Source: Lachnospiraceae bacterium UBA3310 | GTDB lineage: Bacteria > Bacillota > Clostridia > Lachnospirales > Lachnospiraceae | Length of the DNA: 54,998 nucleotides | NCBI GenBank assembly: GCA_002361355.1 | Contig: DESQ01000020.1 | Location: 1-54,998, forward strand | Direction of reading: 5' to 3' | Shown here: positions 24,699-33,998 of the stretch, in pieces | How positions within the stretch are numbered: the first letter of the stretch is position 1 | How the letters are laid out: the number at the start of each line of letters is the position of its first letter | The notes under the pieces: model-generated | The model's input: the letters and a program-made list of their open reading frames with translations, nothing else | Database searches by the model: none | What the model was told of the DNA's origin: nothing | Position numbers and translations under genes: made by a program

Positions 24699-26150
24699 AT
24701 GAGTACAGACAGATATGTGAGTCCCTTGTCGGAACGGTATGCCAGTAAGGAGATGCAGTATATTTTTTCTCCGGACATGAAATTCCGGACGTGGCGGAAA
24801 CTTTGGATTGCGCTGGCGGAGACGGAGATGGAGCTGGGACTTTCCCAGAACGGCAGGCCTGTGATCACAAAAGAGCAGATCGACGAACTTAAAGCACATG
24901 CGGAGGACATCAACTATGATGTGGCTAAAGCAAGGGAGAAGGAGGTACGCCATGACGTGATGAGCCATGTCCACGCTTACGGGCAGCAGTGTCCCAAGGC
25001 GGCGGGGATCATTCATCTGGGCGCAACCTCCTGCTATGTGGGCGACAATACGGATATCATTGTGATGCGCGAGGCGCTTAAGCTGGTGAAAAAGAAACTG
25101 GTCAATGTGATCGGTGAACTGGCGAAGTTCGCCGATGAGTACAAGTCGCTTCCGACGCTGGCATTCACCCATTTCCAGCCGGCACAGCCCACCACCGTCG
25201 GCAAGCGGGCAACCCTCTGGGCGCAGGAATTTTGTATGGATCTGGAAGACCTTGACTATGTGCTGGGAAGCCTTAAGCTTTTGGGATCAAAGGGAACGAC
25301 GGGCACGCAGGCTTCTTTTTTGGAACTCTTTGAGGGGGATCAGGAGAAGATAGACAAAATTGATCCCATGATTGCGGAGAAGATGGGATTTGAAAAATGC
25401 TATCCGGTGTCGGGGCAGACGTACTCCCGCAAGGTGGATACAAGAGTTTGCAATATACTGGCAGGCATCGCCGCTTCCGCCCACAAAATGTCGAATGACA
25501 TTCGTCTGTTACAACATCTGAAAGAGGTGGAGGAGCCCTTTGAGAAGAGCCAGATCGGTTCCTCTGCCATGGCTTATAAGAGAAATCCCATGCGGAGTGA
25601 GCGTATCGCGTCCCTGGCCCGCTTTGTGATGGTGGATGCCCTAAATCCGGCAATCACCTCCTCCGTCCAGTGGTTTGAGCGGACGCTGGATGATTCCGCC
25701 AACAAACGGCTCTCGATTCCGGAGGCGTTTCTGGCGGTGGACGGCATTCTCGATCTGTGCCTGAACGTGGTGGACGGTCTGGTGGTGTATGATAAGGTGA
25801 TTACAAAGCGGCTGATGAGCGAGCTTCCCTTTATGGCTACGGAGAACATCATGATGGATGCGGTTAAGATGGGCGGCAACAGGCAGGAACTGCATGAGAA
25901 GATCAGAGAGCTTTCCATGATTGCGGGCGCAAACGTAAAACGGGAGGGGAAGGAAAACAACCTTCTTTCATTGATTGCGGCTGACCCGGCCTTTAACATG
26001 AGCGCAGAAGATCTGGAAAAGACCATGGATCCGGCAAAATATGTGGGACGCGCGCCCCTGCAGGTGGAGAAGTTTTTGGAGGAGGTTGTGAAGCCGATTT
26101 TGGAAGAAAATAAGGAACTGCTCGGCGTCAAAGCGGAAATAACGGTTTAG
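24699..26150 (+). CDS. purB: Adenylosuccinate lyase
   Basis: PurB catalyses two purine steps, SAICAR to AICAR and adenylosuccinate to AMP, releasing fumarate. The 483-residue protein has the superfamily signature GSSAMAYKRNPMRSE with the catalytic Ser loop, HLGATSCYVGDN for substrate binding, and THFQPAQPTTVGKRA with the catalytic His. The N-terminal YVSPLSERYASKEM is typical of the eukaryote-like PurB found in many Clostridia. The start ATG has GGAAAGGA upstream. It is 27 bp after the Hsp70-like operon, with no clear terminator or promoter between, so read-through is possible. PurA, the preceding enzyme in AMP synthesis, is encoded at 31861. Confidence 0.95.
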   Translation: MSTDRYVSPLSERYASKEMQYIFSPDMKFRTWRKLWIALAETEMELGLSQNGRPVITKEQIDELKAHAEDINYDVAKAREKEVRHDVMSHVHAYGQQCPKAAGIIHLGATSCYVGDNTDIIVMREALKLVKKKLVNVIGELAKFADEYKSLPTLAFTHFQPAQPTTVGKRATLWAQEFCMDLEDLDYVLGSLKLLGSKGTTGTQASFLELFEGDQEKIDKIDPMIAEKMGFEKCYPVSGQTYSRKVDTRVCNILAGIAASAHKMSNDIRLLQHLKEVEEPFEKSQIGSSAMAYKRNPMRSERIASLARFVMVDALNPAITSSVQWFERTLDDSANKRLSIPEAFLAVDGILDLCLNVVDGLVVYDKVITKRLMSELPFMATENIMMDAVKMGGNRQELHEKIRELSMIAGANVKREGKENNLLSLIAADPAFNMSAEDLEKTMDPAKYVGRAPLQVEKFLEEVVKPILEENKELLGVKAEITV

Positions 26151-26184
26151 ATTGTAGTAGGAAAAATATGAAGAAGGCGGTATT

Positions 26185-27066
26185 ATGGGAACAGAGCAGG
26201 ATTTTGAAAAAACAGCGATGCATGTATCAGCAGTCAGCATCGTGGCAAACTTCGGATTAACCGTATTCAAGCTGTTAGCAGGTGTGATCGCCCATTCAGG
26301 CGCGATGATTTCCGACGCCATCCATTCTGCGTCGGATGTGTTCAGCACCATTGTGGTTATCATAGGCATCCGGATATCCAGAAAAGCTTCGGATAAAGAT
26401 CATCCTTACGGACATGAGAGACTCGAATGCGTGGCGGCGATTGTGCTTGCCACCATTCTTGCATTCACTGGTCTGGGAATAGGGTATACGGCTCTCAGGC
26501 AGATTGTGGGCGGCGATTACGAAAGCCTTGTGGTGCCGGGGAGGCTTGCGCTGGTGGCGGCAGTGGTCTCCATTCTGGTGAAAGAGGCTATGTACCAGTA
26601 CACAAGGGTCTGCGCCAAGCGGATTGACTCCAGCGCGCTTATGGCGGATGCGTGGCATCACCGTTCGGACGCCCTCTCCTCCGTCGGCGCGCTCATCGGT
26701 ATCGGCGGCGCAAGGCTTGGCTTCCCGATTTTAGATCCCGTTGCCAGTGTGGTGATCTGCGTATTTATCGAGAAAGCGGCATACGAAATCTTTATGGACG
26801 CGGTAGATAAGATGGTGGATAAGGCCTGTGATGAGGAGACGGAGAGGAAACTTGCGCAGTGCGCCCTGGATCAGGCCGGTGTGCTGGGCGTGGATCTGCT
26901 GCACACCCGCGTTTTTGGAAATAAGATATATGTGGATATCGAAATCCGCGCCGACGGGGAAGAAACCCTGCGTCAGGCGCACGCCATAGCGGAGCGCGTT
27001 CACGATTCCATAGAGAAAAATTTTCCGAAAGTAAAGCATATCATGGTGCATGTGAATCCCGGTTAA
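26185..27066 (+). CDS. Cation diffusion facilitator family transporter
   Basis: CDF proteins export divalent metals such as Zn2+, Fe2+ or Mn2+ by proton antiport. The 293-residue protein has the usual six membrane helices. Metal site A is visible as two acidic pairs, SDAIHSASDVF in helix 2 and ADAWHHRSDALSS in helix 5. The HPYGHERLE motif lies between helices 2 and 3. A cytoplasmic ferredoxin-like C-terminal domain ends with HIMVHVNPG. The D-x-x-H-S-x-x-D and D-x-x-H-x-x-x-D patterns fit the Zn or Fe/Zn groups more than the Mn group, but the metal cannot be fixed by eye. It precedes a heavy-metal P-type ATPase. Confidence 0.9.
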   Translation: MGTEQDFEKTAMHVSAVSIVANFGLTVFKLLAGVIAHSGAMISDAIHSASDVFSTIVVIIGIRISRKASDKDHPYGHERLECVAAIVLATILAFTGLGIGYTALRQIVGGDYESLVVPGRLALVAAVVSILVKEAMYQYTRVCAKRIDSSALMADAWHHRSDALSSVGALIGIGGARLGFPILDPVASVVICVFIEKAAYEIFMDAVDKMVDKACDEETERKLAQCALDQAGVLGVDLLHTRVFGNKIYVDIEIRADGEETLRQAHAIAERVHDSIEKNFPKVKHIMVHVNPG

Positions 27067-27256
27067 GGTTTGATCCGGCGGATGCCGGGGCGAAGGTTGC
27101 GCATCCAGGAAAAACAGAGTAAAATAAAGAAGACATCTTCAGTTCTGGGAGGAGTACGGAAACGTATCGCCAGTGTCTCGGTTCACACACAGAATATCCC
27201 GGAGAACACTTGGCGGCTGGAGGTGTCTTTTCTCATTGTTATAAGAAAGAAAAAGG

Positions 27257-27294
27257 TTGACAAACAATTAAATAAGTGCTTAAATGTTCATATA
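27257..27294 (+). promoter_or_regulatory. Promoter with possible metal-sensor operator
   Basis: TTGACA (27257-27262) and TTAAAT (27280-27285) are 17 bp apart in the 246-bp gap before the metal ATPase. AT-rich imperfect dyads overlap the -10 box, including TAAGTGCTTA and TTCATATA, in a style seen at ArsR/SmtB operators. No regulator gene is adjacent. The rest of the gap holds nothing I recognise. Confidence 0.4.
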
Positions 27295-27312
27295 ACAAAA
27301 GGAGGAATCCAA

Positions 27313-29190
27313 ATGAACAGGAAACAGAAAAAAGTACTTATCAGAATTATTGCCGCGGCGGTTCTCATGATCGGTCTTGTGATTCTTCCGATACAGAATC
27401 CGTATCTGCGGCTTATACTTTTTATGATACCCTATTTGGTTATCGGTTACGATATTTTGCGAAAAGCCTTTTTGGGTGTGATTCACGGGGAGGTTTTCGA
27501 TGAAAACTTCCTGATGGCGGTGGCAACCGTGGGTGCGATTCTGCTCGGCGAGTACACGGAGGGTGTGGCCGTTATGCTCTTTTATCAGATTGGCGAGCTG
27601 TTTCAAAGCTATGCCGTGGGCAAGAGCCGGGGGAACATTGCGAAGCTGATGGATATCCGTCCGGACTACGCGAATATAGAAGTGGACGGCCATATCGAGC
27701 AGGTGGATCCGGATGAGGTGGAGATTGGTACGCTCATCACGATCCAGCCCGGCGAGAAAGTTCCCATCGACGGTGTGATCGAGGAGGGAGAGGCGTCCCT
27801 GAACACAAGCGCGCTGACGGGTGAGAGCCTTCCCAGACAGGTATGTAAGGGCGATGAGGTGGTCAGCGGGAGCGTGAACATGTCGGGACTTTTAAAGGTG
27901 CGCACAACGAAGGCGTTCGGCGAGTCTACGGTCTCTAAAATTCTGGAGCTGGTGGAAAACTCCAGCATGAAAAAATCCCGCTCCGAGAATTTTATTACGC
28001 GTTTCGCCAGATATTATACGCCGGCGGTGTGTTACGGCGCATTGGCGCTGGCGCTTCTTCCTCCGGTTTTATGCCTGGTTTTCGGCTATGAAGCGCATTG
28101 GTCAATGTGGCTCACAAGGGCGTTGACTACGTTGGTTATAAGCTGTCCGTGCGCGCTGGTGATTTCCATTCCCTTAAGTTTCTTCGGAGGGATTGGCGGC
28201 GCCTCCGCACAGGGCATATTGGTGAAAGGCTCCAACTATTTGGAGGCGCTCTCCGAGACGAAATATGTGGTGTGCGATAAGACGGGTACATTGACCAAGG
28301 GAGTCTTTGCGGTCACCCACAAGGAAGCGGCAGAGGGGTTCACACAGGAGGAACTGATTGCCTGTGCGGCTCTTGCGGAGAGCTATTCTAACCACCCGAT
28401 CAGCAAAAGCCTGCGGGAAGCCTATGGACAGGAGATTGACACGAACCGGGTGAAGGACGTGGAGGAGATCAGCGGCCACGGGGTCTGCGCCTATGTGGAC
28501 GGACGGCTTGTGGCGGCGGGCAACCGCAGGCTGATGGAAAAACTGCAGATTACGCCCGCCGAAGTGAAGGAGACCGGGACGCAGGTACATGTGGCGGTGG
28601 ACGGCGTTTATGCCGGCTGTATATTGATTTCCGATGTGGTGAAGCCGGGTGCAAAGGAAGCGCTGGCGGCGCTGAAAAAGGCTGGTGTGAGAAAAATAGT
28701 TATGTTAACCGGAGATGCGAGGCCGGTGGCGGAGGCTGTGGCCGCAGAGCTTGGTGTGGATGAGGTGAGAAGTGAACTTCTGCCCGCGGATAAGGTGGCG
28801 GAGGTGGAGCGTCTTCTCGCCATGAAAGGCAAAAAGGAGAAGCTGGCTTTTGTGGGGGACGGCATCAACGATGCGCCGGTGCTGTCCAGAGCGGATCTGG
28901 GAATTGCCATGGGCGCGCTCGGTTCTGATGCGGCCATTGAGGCGGCGGATATTGTGCTGATGGATGATGACCCGTCAAAGATTGCGCTGGCGATGCAGAT
29001 TTCGAGAAAGACGATCAGGATTGTCCATCAGAATATTGTGTTTGCACTGGCGGTGAAGCTTGCCTGCCTGCTTTTTGGCGCGATCGGTCTGGTAGGCATG
29101 TGGTGGGCAATCTTCGCAGATGTGGGGGTTATGGTGCTGGCGGTACTAAATGCGACGAGAGCTCTCGCGACGAAACGGATCGCAAATTGA
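27313..29190 (+). CDS. P1B heavy-metal P-type ATPase (Zn/Cd/Pb type)
   Basis: This pump moves soft or transition metal ions out of the cell using ATP. The 625-residue protein has the P1B hallmarks: CPC in helix 6 (SCPCALVIS, near residue 277), TGES, the phosphorylated Asp of DKTGTLTKG near 322, the HP motif in SNHPISKSL, and GDGINDAPVLSRADLGIAMG. The CPC motif with this overall pattern fits Zn2+/Cd2+/Pb2+ or Cu+ exporters. There is no N-terminal CxxC metal-binding domain. The start at 27313 follows AAAGGAGGA, and the longer frame to 27070 has no domain. It lies behind a CDF exporter with its own promoter. Confidence 0.92.
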   Translation: MNRKQKKVLIRIIAAAVLMIGLVILPIQNPYLRLILFMIPYLVIGYDILRKAFLGVIHGEVFDENFLMAVATVGAILLGEYTEGVAVMLFYQIGELFQSYAVGKSRGNIAKLMDIRPDYANIEVDGHIEQVDPDEVEIGTLITIQPGEKVPIDGVIEEGEASLNTSALTGESLPRQVCKGDEVVSGSVNMSGLLKVRTTKAFGESTVSKILELVENSSMKKSRSENFITRFARYYTPAVCYGALALALLPPVLCLVFGYEAHWSMWLTRALTTLVISCPCALVISIPLSFFGGIGGASAQGILVKGSNYLEALSETKYVVCDKTGTLTKGVFAVTHKEAAEGFTQEELIACAALAESYSNHPISKSLREAYGQEIDTNRVKDVEEISGHGVCAYVDGRLVAAGNRRLMEKLQITPAEVKETGTQVHVAVDGVYAGCILISDVVKPGAKEALAALKKAGVRKIVMLTGDARPVAEAVAAELGVDEVRSELLPADKVAEVERLLAMKGKKEKLAFVGDGINDAPVLSRADLGIAMGALGSDAAIEAADIVLMDDDPSKIALAMQISRKTIRIVHQNIVFALAVKLACLLFGAIGLVGMWWAIFADVGVMVLAVLNATRALATKRIAN

Positions 29191-29269
29191 TAAGGTTTAT
29201 TAAAATTAGTATGTTTTTCTTGCGCAATATGTGTTAGAATAGAAAAGATGAGTGGAGGTGACCTTATTT

Positions 29270-30034
29270 ATGAGCACAGATTTGCGCAAGAGAAAGATCA
29301 CTTATACGATAATATTGACTTCCGATGCTCCCGGTGCGAATGTCAGGAGAATGCATATTAAGACGGGCGCGATCGCGGCAGTCTCTTTTGTGTTGCTTGT
29401 GGCGGTTATCTGCTACACTGTATACGTCACGATTTCGATGGCCGGTTCCAGAGAGCGAAATGCCAGACAGCTTGAGCAGATTGTCCAGATGAAAGAAGAA
29501 AACGAATCGCTGACGGCGGAAAAAGAGACGCTTGCGAGCAGGGTGTCCTCGCTGGAGGAGACTCTCAGCCGAAAGGAAGAACAGGAGCACGAACTGGTGG
29601 CAGCACATGAGGAAAATTATATTCCGAGGGGATTCCCGATGAGCGGTGCCGCACAGATCAAGGAGGAAGACACTGCCGGAGAAGAGGCTGCGGACGGACA
29701 GAACGAAGACGGTTTAAAGGTTGAGGCGAAGGCGGAGTGGAAGGAACTCATTTTTGTGGCTGCGGAAGGCACGAAGGTAGTAGCCACCGCGCCTGGCACG
29801 GTAAAAGAGGTCAGAGAAGCGGAAGGGGAAGTGAGCTATGTTGTGATTGACCACGGAAACGGCTATGTTACCACTTACCGGAATCTGGGAAGCCCCATTG
29901 TGGAGGAGGGAAGCCAGGTTGTGAAGGGTGTGGCGCTTTTCCTTGTGGGCGAAGAAAACACGGAGACTGGTTACAGCATCCGTAAGGATGATGAATATAT
30001 TGATCCGCTTGAGTTAATTGAGATCAAAGGATAG
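29270..30034 (+). CDS. Membrane-anchored, degenerate LytM (M23)-like protein
   Basis: The 254-residue protein is a bitopic membrane protein. One membrane helix (about 35-57, AAVSFVLLVAVICYTVYVTI) is followed by a coiled coil (about 62-110) and an external C-terminal domain of the M23/LytM fold: GTKVVATAPGTVKEVREA, YVVIDHGNGYVTTYRNLG, and VVKGVALFLVG. In active LytM enzymes the second motif reads HGNGYxTxYxHL, giving an HxH zinc site. Here that His is replaced (YRNL), so it is probably non-catalytic, like EnvC-type activators. Start ATG 29270 is supported by GGAGGTGA. It is followed 10 bp later by a bactofilin gene, a pairing widely seen for bactofilins and M23 peptidases. Confidence 0.82.
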   Translation: MSTDLRKRKITYTIILTSDAPGANVRRMHIKTGAIAAVSFVLLVAVICYTVYVTISMAGSRERNARQLEQIVQMKEENESLTAEKETLASRVSSLEETLSRKEEQEHELVAAHEENYIPRGFPMSGAAQIKEEDTAGEEAADGQNEDGLKVEAKAEWKELIFVAAEGTKVVATAPGTVKEVREAEGEVSYVVIDHGNGYVTTYRNLGSPIVEEGSQVVKGVALFLVGEENTETGYSIRKDDEYIDPLELIEIKG

Positions 30035-30044
30035 GGAGGAAATT

Positions 30045-30509
30045 ATGTTGGGGAAAAAAACAACGGAACAGGTTAATGCCAAGATCAGCAGTATCATAGG
30101 CGCCGATATGGTTGTGGACGGCAATATCCGCGCGAAGGAAGGCGTCCGCGTGGAAGGCAGCGTGACCGGAGACGTGGAGACGGAAGGCGCGCTGATTATC
30201 AGTGCCAGCGGCAAGGTGAAAGGCAATGTGAAGGGCAGCAGCATTTTCATCGGCGGCTCTCTGGAAGGTGACTTGACTTCCGGCGGCAGAACCGAGGTGG
30301 TTTCCACTGGTAAGGTGATCGGCAATATCCGTACGAAGAGCCTGGTTGTGGACGAGAACGGCGTATTCCAGGGACAGTGTACCATGAATACGGAAGGGAT
30401 CACTGCACCATCTGTACAGAGTTCTTTTGAGAAGACGGATGATAAGAAGGAAGAGCAGGATTCCCAGAAGGACAATAACAACGGCAATAATAAATGGAAT
30501 AAGAGATAA
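30045..30509 (+). CDS. Bactofilin family cytoskeletal protein
   Basis: Bactofilins polymerise without nucleotide into filaments at the membrane and position cell-wall enzymes. The 154-residue protein has the short flexible N-terminus and the right-handed beta-helix core (about 20-118). Its repeating six-residue rungs are seen as GNIRAKEGVRVEGSVTGDVE, ISASGKVKGNVKGSSIFIGG and TEVVSTGKVIGNIRTKSLVV. The tail is Asp/Asn/Lys-rich. Start ATG 30045 follows GGGAGGA. It is coupled to the LytM-like gene upstream, suggesting a shared role in wall synthesis or shape, and rarA starts 7 bp after its stop. Confidence 0.92.
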   Translation: MLGKKTTEQVNAKISSIIGADMVVDGNIRAKEGVRVEGSVTGDVETEGALIISASGKVKGNVKGSSIFIGGSLEGDLTSGGRTEVVSTGKVIGNIRTKSLVVDENGVFQGQCTMNTEGITAPSVQSSFEKTDDKKEEQDSQKDNNNGNNKWNKR

Positions 30510-30515
30510 ACAAAA

Positions 30516-31832
30516 GTGGAACAGTTATCTTTATTTGACAGGGAGATGCCACAGCCGCTGGCTGCAAAGCTGCGCCCCTCCACGCTTGAGGAGTATGTGG
30601 GGCAGGAGCATCTCTTAGGCAGGGGGAAGGTGCTCCGAAGACTGATCGAGCAGGATCAGATATCTTCGATGATTTTCTGGGGGCCGCCCGGAGTGGGGAA
30701 GACTACGCTGGCAAGAATCATTGCCAATAAAACGCAGTCTTCTTTTATCGACTTTTCCGCGGTGACCAGCGGGATCAAAGAGATTCGCACGGTTATGGAG
30801 CAGGCGGAGCAAAACAGGCAATACGGTGTCAGGACGATTCTGTTTGTGGATGAGATACATCGCTTTAACAAGGCGCAGCAGGATGCTTTTTTGCCGTTCG
30901 TGGAGAAAGGCAGCATCATTTTGATAGGCGCGACTACAGAGAATCCGTCTTTTGAGATCAACAGCGCTCTTTTATCCCGCTGTAAGGTGTTTGTGTTACA
31001 GGCGCTTACGACGCAGGAGATAAAGGAGCTCTTGTCGCATGCCCTGAAAGACCAGAGAGGGTTCGGCAATCAAAAAATACAGATCGACGACGAACTTTTA
31101 GAGACGATTGCAGTTTTTGCCAACGGCGACGCCAGAAACGCCCTCTCCACGCTGGAGATGGTGGTTTTAAACGGTGAGATGGATTCGGAGGGCGCCGTCA
31201 CGGTGACGAAGGAGACGCTGGAACAGTGTACCATGCGCAAGTCCCTTCTGTATGACAAGAAGGGGGAGGAGCACTATAACCTTATCTCCGCGCTGCACAA
31301 GTCCATGCGCAATTCCGATCCGGATGCGGCAGTTTACTGGCTGGCTCGGATGCTGGAGGCGGGGGAAGATCCTCTCTATGTGGCGAGAAGGGTGGTGCGC
31401 TTTGCCAGCGAGGACGTGGGGCTGGCTGATCCGCAGGCGTTACAGATTGCGGTGGCGGCATATCAGGCATGTCATTTCCTGGGGATGCCTGAGTGTAATG
31501 TACATCTGACGCAGGCTGTGATCTATGTAGCTCTGGCGCCCAAGTCGAACGCTATGGAGGTATCTTACAACGAGGCGAAGGCGGACGCCACAAAGGATTT
31601 GGCGGAGCCGGTGCCCCTTGTGATCCGAAACGGGGTTACGGGGCTTATGAGAGACCTGGAATATGGAAAGGGTTACCAGTACGCCCATGATACGGAGGAG
31701 AAGCTGACAAATATGCAGTGTCTGCCGGATGCCCTTGTGGGGCGGGAGTACTATCGGCCAGCGGGCATGGGTCAGGAAGCCGGACTCAAAAAGAGACTGG
31801 AAGAAATCAAAGCCTGGAAGCGCGCGCATTGA
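30516..31832 (+). CDS. rarA: Replication-associated recombination protein RarA/MgsA
   Basis: RarA is a clamp-loader-like AAA+ ATPase acting at stalled replication forks. The 438-residue protein shows Walker A GPPGVGKTTLA, Walker B VDEIHRFNKAQQDAFLP and sensor-1 GATTENPSFEINSALLSR. The C-terminal MgsA domain contains DPDAAVYWLARMLEAGEDP and YNEAKADATKD. The start is GTG at 30516 and gives MEQLSLFDREMPQPLAAKLR. An internal ATG at 30546 would cut into the conserved N-terminus. The Shine-Dalgarno site is weak, and the 7-bp gap suggests coupling to bactofilin translation. Purine gene purA follows after 28 bp. Confidence 0.94.
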   Translation: MEQLSLFDREMPQPLAAKLRPSTLEEYVGQEHLLGRGKVLRRLIEQDQISSMIFWGPPGVGKTTLARIIANKTQSSFIDFSAVTSGIKEIRTVMEQAEQNRQYGVRTILFVDEIHRFNKAQQDAFLPFVEKGSIILIGATTENPSFEINSALLSRCKVFVLQALTTQEIKELLSHALKDQRGFGNQKIQIDDELLETIAVFANGDARNALSTLEMVVLNGEMDSEGAVTVTKETLEQCTMRKSLLYDKKGEEHYNLISALHKSMRNSDPDAAVYWLARMLEAGEDPLYVARRVVRFASEDVGLADPQALQIAVAAYQACHFLGMPECNVHLTQAVIYVALAPKSNAMEVSYNEAKADATKDLAEPVPLVIRNGVTGLMRDLEYGKGYQYAHDTEEKLTNMQCLPDALVGREYYRPAGMGQEAGLKKRLEEIKAWKRAH

Positions 31833-31860
31833 CGCTTCCGAAGTATAGGAGGGACTTATT

Positions 31861-33150
31861 ATGGTAAAGGCTGTAGTGGGCGCCAACTGGGGCGACGAGG
31901 GAAAAGGAAAGATCACGGATATGCTCGCTGAGAAGGCGGATATTATCGTGCGCTTTCAGGGAGGAGCGAATGCGGGTCATACGATCGTAAACAATTATGG
32001 AAAGTTTGCCCTGCACACACTGCCCTCAGGCGTGTTTTACGGGCATACAACAAGCGTGATCGGTAATGGCGTTGCGCTCAACATTCCGATTCTGATGGAT
32101 GAGATTAAGTCCATTACGGACAGAGATGTGCCGATGCCGAAGATTCTGGTGTCCGAGCGCTGTCAGATTGTGATGCCCTACCATATTTTGTTTGACCAGT
32201 ATGAAGAGGAAAGACTCGGCGGTAAGTCCTTTGGCTCTACGAAGTCGGGGATTGCTCCTTTCTATTCGGATAAATATGCAAAGATCGGTTTTCAGGTCAG
32301 CGAGCTCTTTGACGAGACGGCGTTGAAGGAGAAACTGGTCAGAGTCTGTGAGACGAAAAATGTGCTTTTGGAGCATTTATACCATAAGCCGAAGATGAAT
32401 CCTGACGAACTGTTTGAGACGATGATGGATTATCGGGAGAAGATCACCCCTTATGTGTGTGATGTGTCCGCTTATCTGGGGCAGGCGTTAAAAGACGGCA
32501 AGACGGTTCTGTTGGAAGGGCAGCTTGGCACTCTGAAAGATCCTGACCACGGCATTTACCCGATGGTGACATCCTCTTCCACGCTGGCGGCGTACGGTGC
32601 GATTGGCGCGGGAATCCCGCCCTATGAGATCAAACAGATCATTACGGTCTGCAAGGCGTATTCCTCTTCGGTAGGCGCGGGCGCATTTGTATCGGAGCTT
32701 TTCGGTGACGAGGCGGATGAACTGCGCAGACGCGGGGGTGACGGCGGTGAGTTCGGAGCTACCACAGGACGGCCCAGAAGAGTCGGATGGTTTGACTGCG
32801 TGGCATCCAAGTACGGCTGCCGTCTGCAGGGAACGACTGATGTGGCGTTTACAGTGTTAGATGTGCTGGGATACCTGGATGAGATTCCGGTCTGCGTGGG
32901 ATATGAGGTGGACGGCGAAGTGACAACGGATTTCCCCGTGACTTACAAGCTGGAGAAGGCGAAGCCGGTGATCAAAAAGCTTCCGGGCTGGAAGTGTCAG
33001 ATCCGCGGTATCAGAAAGTACGAGGAATTGCCTGAGAACTGCCGTAATTATGTGGAGTTTATTGAGGAGCAGATTGGGTATCCTATTACTATGGTATCAA
33101 ACGGCCCCGGCAGAGAGGATATTATTTACAGAGAGAGCAAACTGAAATAA
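31861..33150 (+). CDS. purA: Adenylosuccinate synthetase
   Basis: PurA joins IMP and aspartate with GTP to form adenylosuccinate, the first step to AMP. The 429-residue length is standard. The P-loop-like N-terminus GANWGDEGKGKITD, the switch region GANAGHTI, the IMP-site TKSGIAPFYSDK, and the C-terminal GRPRRVGWFDCVA are all present. Start ATG 31861 follows AGGAGGGA. The gene lies 28 bp after rarA. The next enzyme, PurB, is encoded about 6 kb upstream on the same strand. Confidence 0.96.
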   Translation: MVKAVVGANWGDEGKGKITDMLAEKADIIVRFQGGANAGHTIVNNYGKFALHTLPSGVFYGHTTSVIGNGVALNIPILMDEIKSITDRDVPMPKILVSERCQIVMPYHILFDQYEEERLGGKSFGSTKSGIAPFYSDKYAKIGFQVSELFDETALKEKLVRVCETKNVLLEHLYHKPKMNPDELFETMMDYREKITPYVCDVSAYLGQALKDGKTVLLEGQLGTLKDPDHGIYPMVTSSSTLAAYGAIGAGIPPYEIKQIITVCKAYSSSVGAGAFVSELFGDEADELRRRGGDGGEFGATTGRPRRVGWFDCVASKYGCRLQGTTDVAFTVLDVLGYLDEIPVCVGYEVDGEVTTDFPVTYKLEKAKPVIKKLPGWKCQIRGIRKYEELPENCRNYVEFIEEQIGYPITMVSNGPGREDIIYRESKLK

Positions 33151-33209
33151 TTGTTCTTTGGCAGGGCAGGAATCCATACACTACAATTTCATAAAGGAGG
33201 GGAAATATC

Positions 33210-33956
33210 ATGTTACTGAAAGACAAGGTTGCGATTGTTACGGGCGGAAGCAGAGGAATCGGTTATGCGACCGTCGAGGCGTTTCTGAAGGAGGGGGCGA
33301 GGGTGATACTCTGCGCAAGCCGTCAGGAGACAGCAGACAAGGCGGTTTCGAAGCTGAAAGAGACTGACGCGGATGCCGCCGTAGAGGGAATATACCCGAA
33401 TTTGTCCGATTATGCGTCGGTGAAAGATGCTTTCGACAATGTTGTGAAAAAGTATGGAAGGATAGATATTCTTGTCAACAATGCGGGAGTGTCGGAGAGT
33501 ACCCCCTTTACGGATTATACGGAAGAGACTTTTGACAAGGTAATGGATTTGAACATCAAGGGCGTGTTCAACTGTTCCAAAGCAGCCAGCGAGCATATGG
33601 TTGCGGCGGGAAGCGGCGTGATTTTAAACACTTCCTCCATGGTGGGAACATACGGACAACCGGCAGGAATTGCCTATCCCACCTCCAAGTTTGCGGTCAA
33701 CGGCTTTACCCTGTCGCTGGCGAGGGAGCTGGGGCCCAAAGGGATCAGGGTCAACGCGGTTGCACCCGGTATCACCTACACCGATATGATGCGCAGTGTG
33801 CCCAAAGAAGTGATTGATCCGATGATTGCGCAGATTCCGCTGCGGCGTATGGGTCAGCCAGAGGACATCGCCAATGCTTTTGTATTTTTGGCGTCGGATA
33901 TGGCTTCCTATATCAGCGGGGATATCCTGCATGTGGACGGACTGGCGAGAGCCTGA
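33210..33956 (+). CDS. Short-chain dehydrogenase/reductase (FabG-like)
   Basis: This 248-residue classical SDR probably uses NAD(P)H. The cofactor motif TGGSRGIGYATVEA is at residue 12. NNAG lies near 92, the catalytic Ser is in LNTSSMVGTYG, and the catalytic pair is in YPTSK. The C-terminal region AVAPGITYTDM and FLASDMASYISGDILHVDG is typical of 3-oxoacyl-ACP reductase-like and hydroxysteroid-dehydrogenase-like members. No fatty-acid or bile-acid genes are nearby, so the substrate is unknown. The start has AAAGGAGG upstream. The HAD phosphatase gene follows after 42 bp with a TTATGTAAAC copy between. Confidence 0.88.
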   Translation: MLLKDKVAIVTGGSRGIGYATVEAFLKEGARVILCASRQETADKAVSKLKETDADAAVEGIYPNLSDYASVKDAFDNVVKKYGRIDILVNNAGVSESTPFTDYTEETFDKVMDLNIKGVFNCSKAASEHMVAAGSGVILNTSSMVGTYGQPAGIAYPTSKFAVNGFTLSLARELGPKGIRVNAVAPGITYTDMMRSVPKEVIDPMIAQIPLRRMGQPEDIANAFVFLASDMASYISGDILHVDGLARA

Positions 33957-33967
33957 GAAGATATAAG

Positions 33968-33977
33968 TTATGTAAAC
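33968..33977 (+). repeat. TTATGTAAAC dispersed 10-mer (intergenic copy)
   Basis: This is an exact copy in the 42-bp gap between the SDR and HAD genes, about 20 bp before the HAD start codon. The complete list is in the entry at 7476. Confidence 0.8.
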
Positions 33978-33998
33978 CAGGAAGGAAACGGAGACAAA

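Noticed and set aside
33210..33956. Bile-acid hydroxysteroid dehydrogenase (BaiA-like)
   Set aside because: General SDR features match, but the similarity is no closer than to FabG-like enzymes and no bai genes are nearby.
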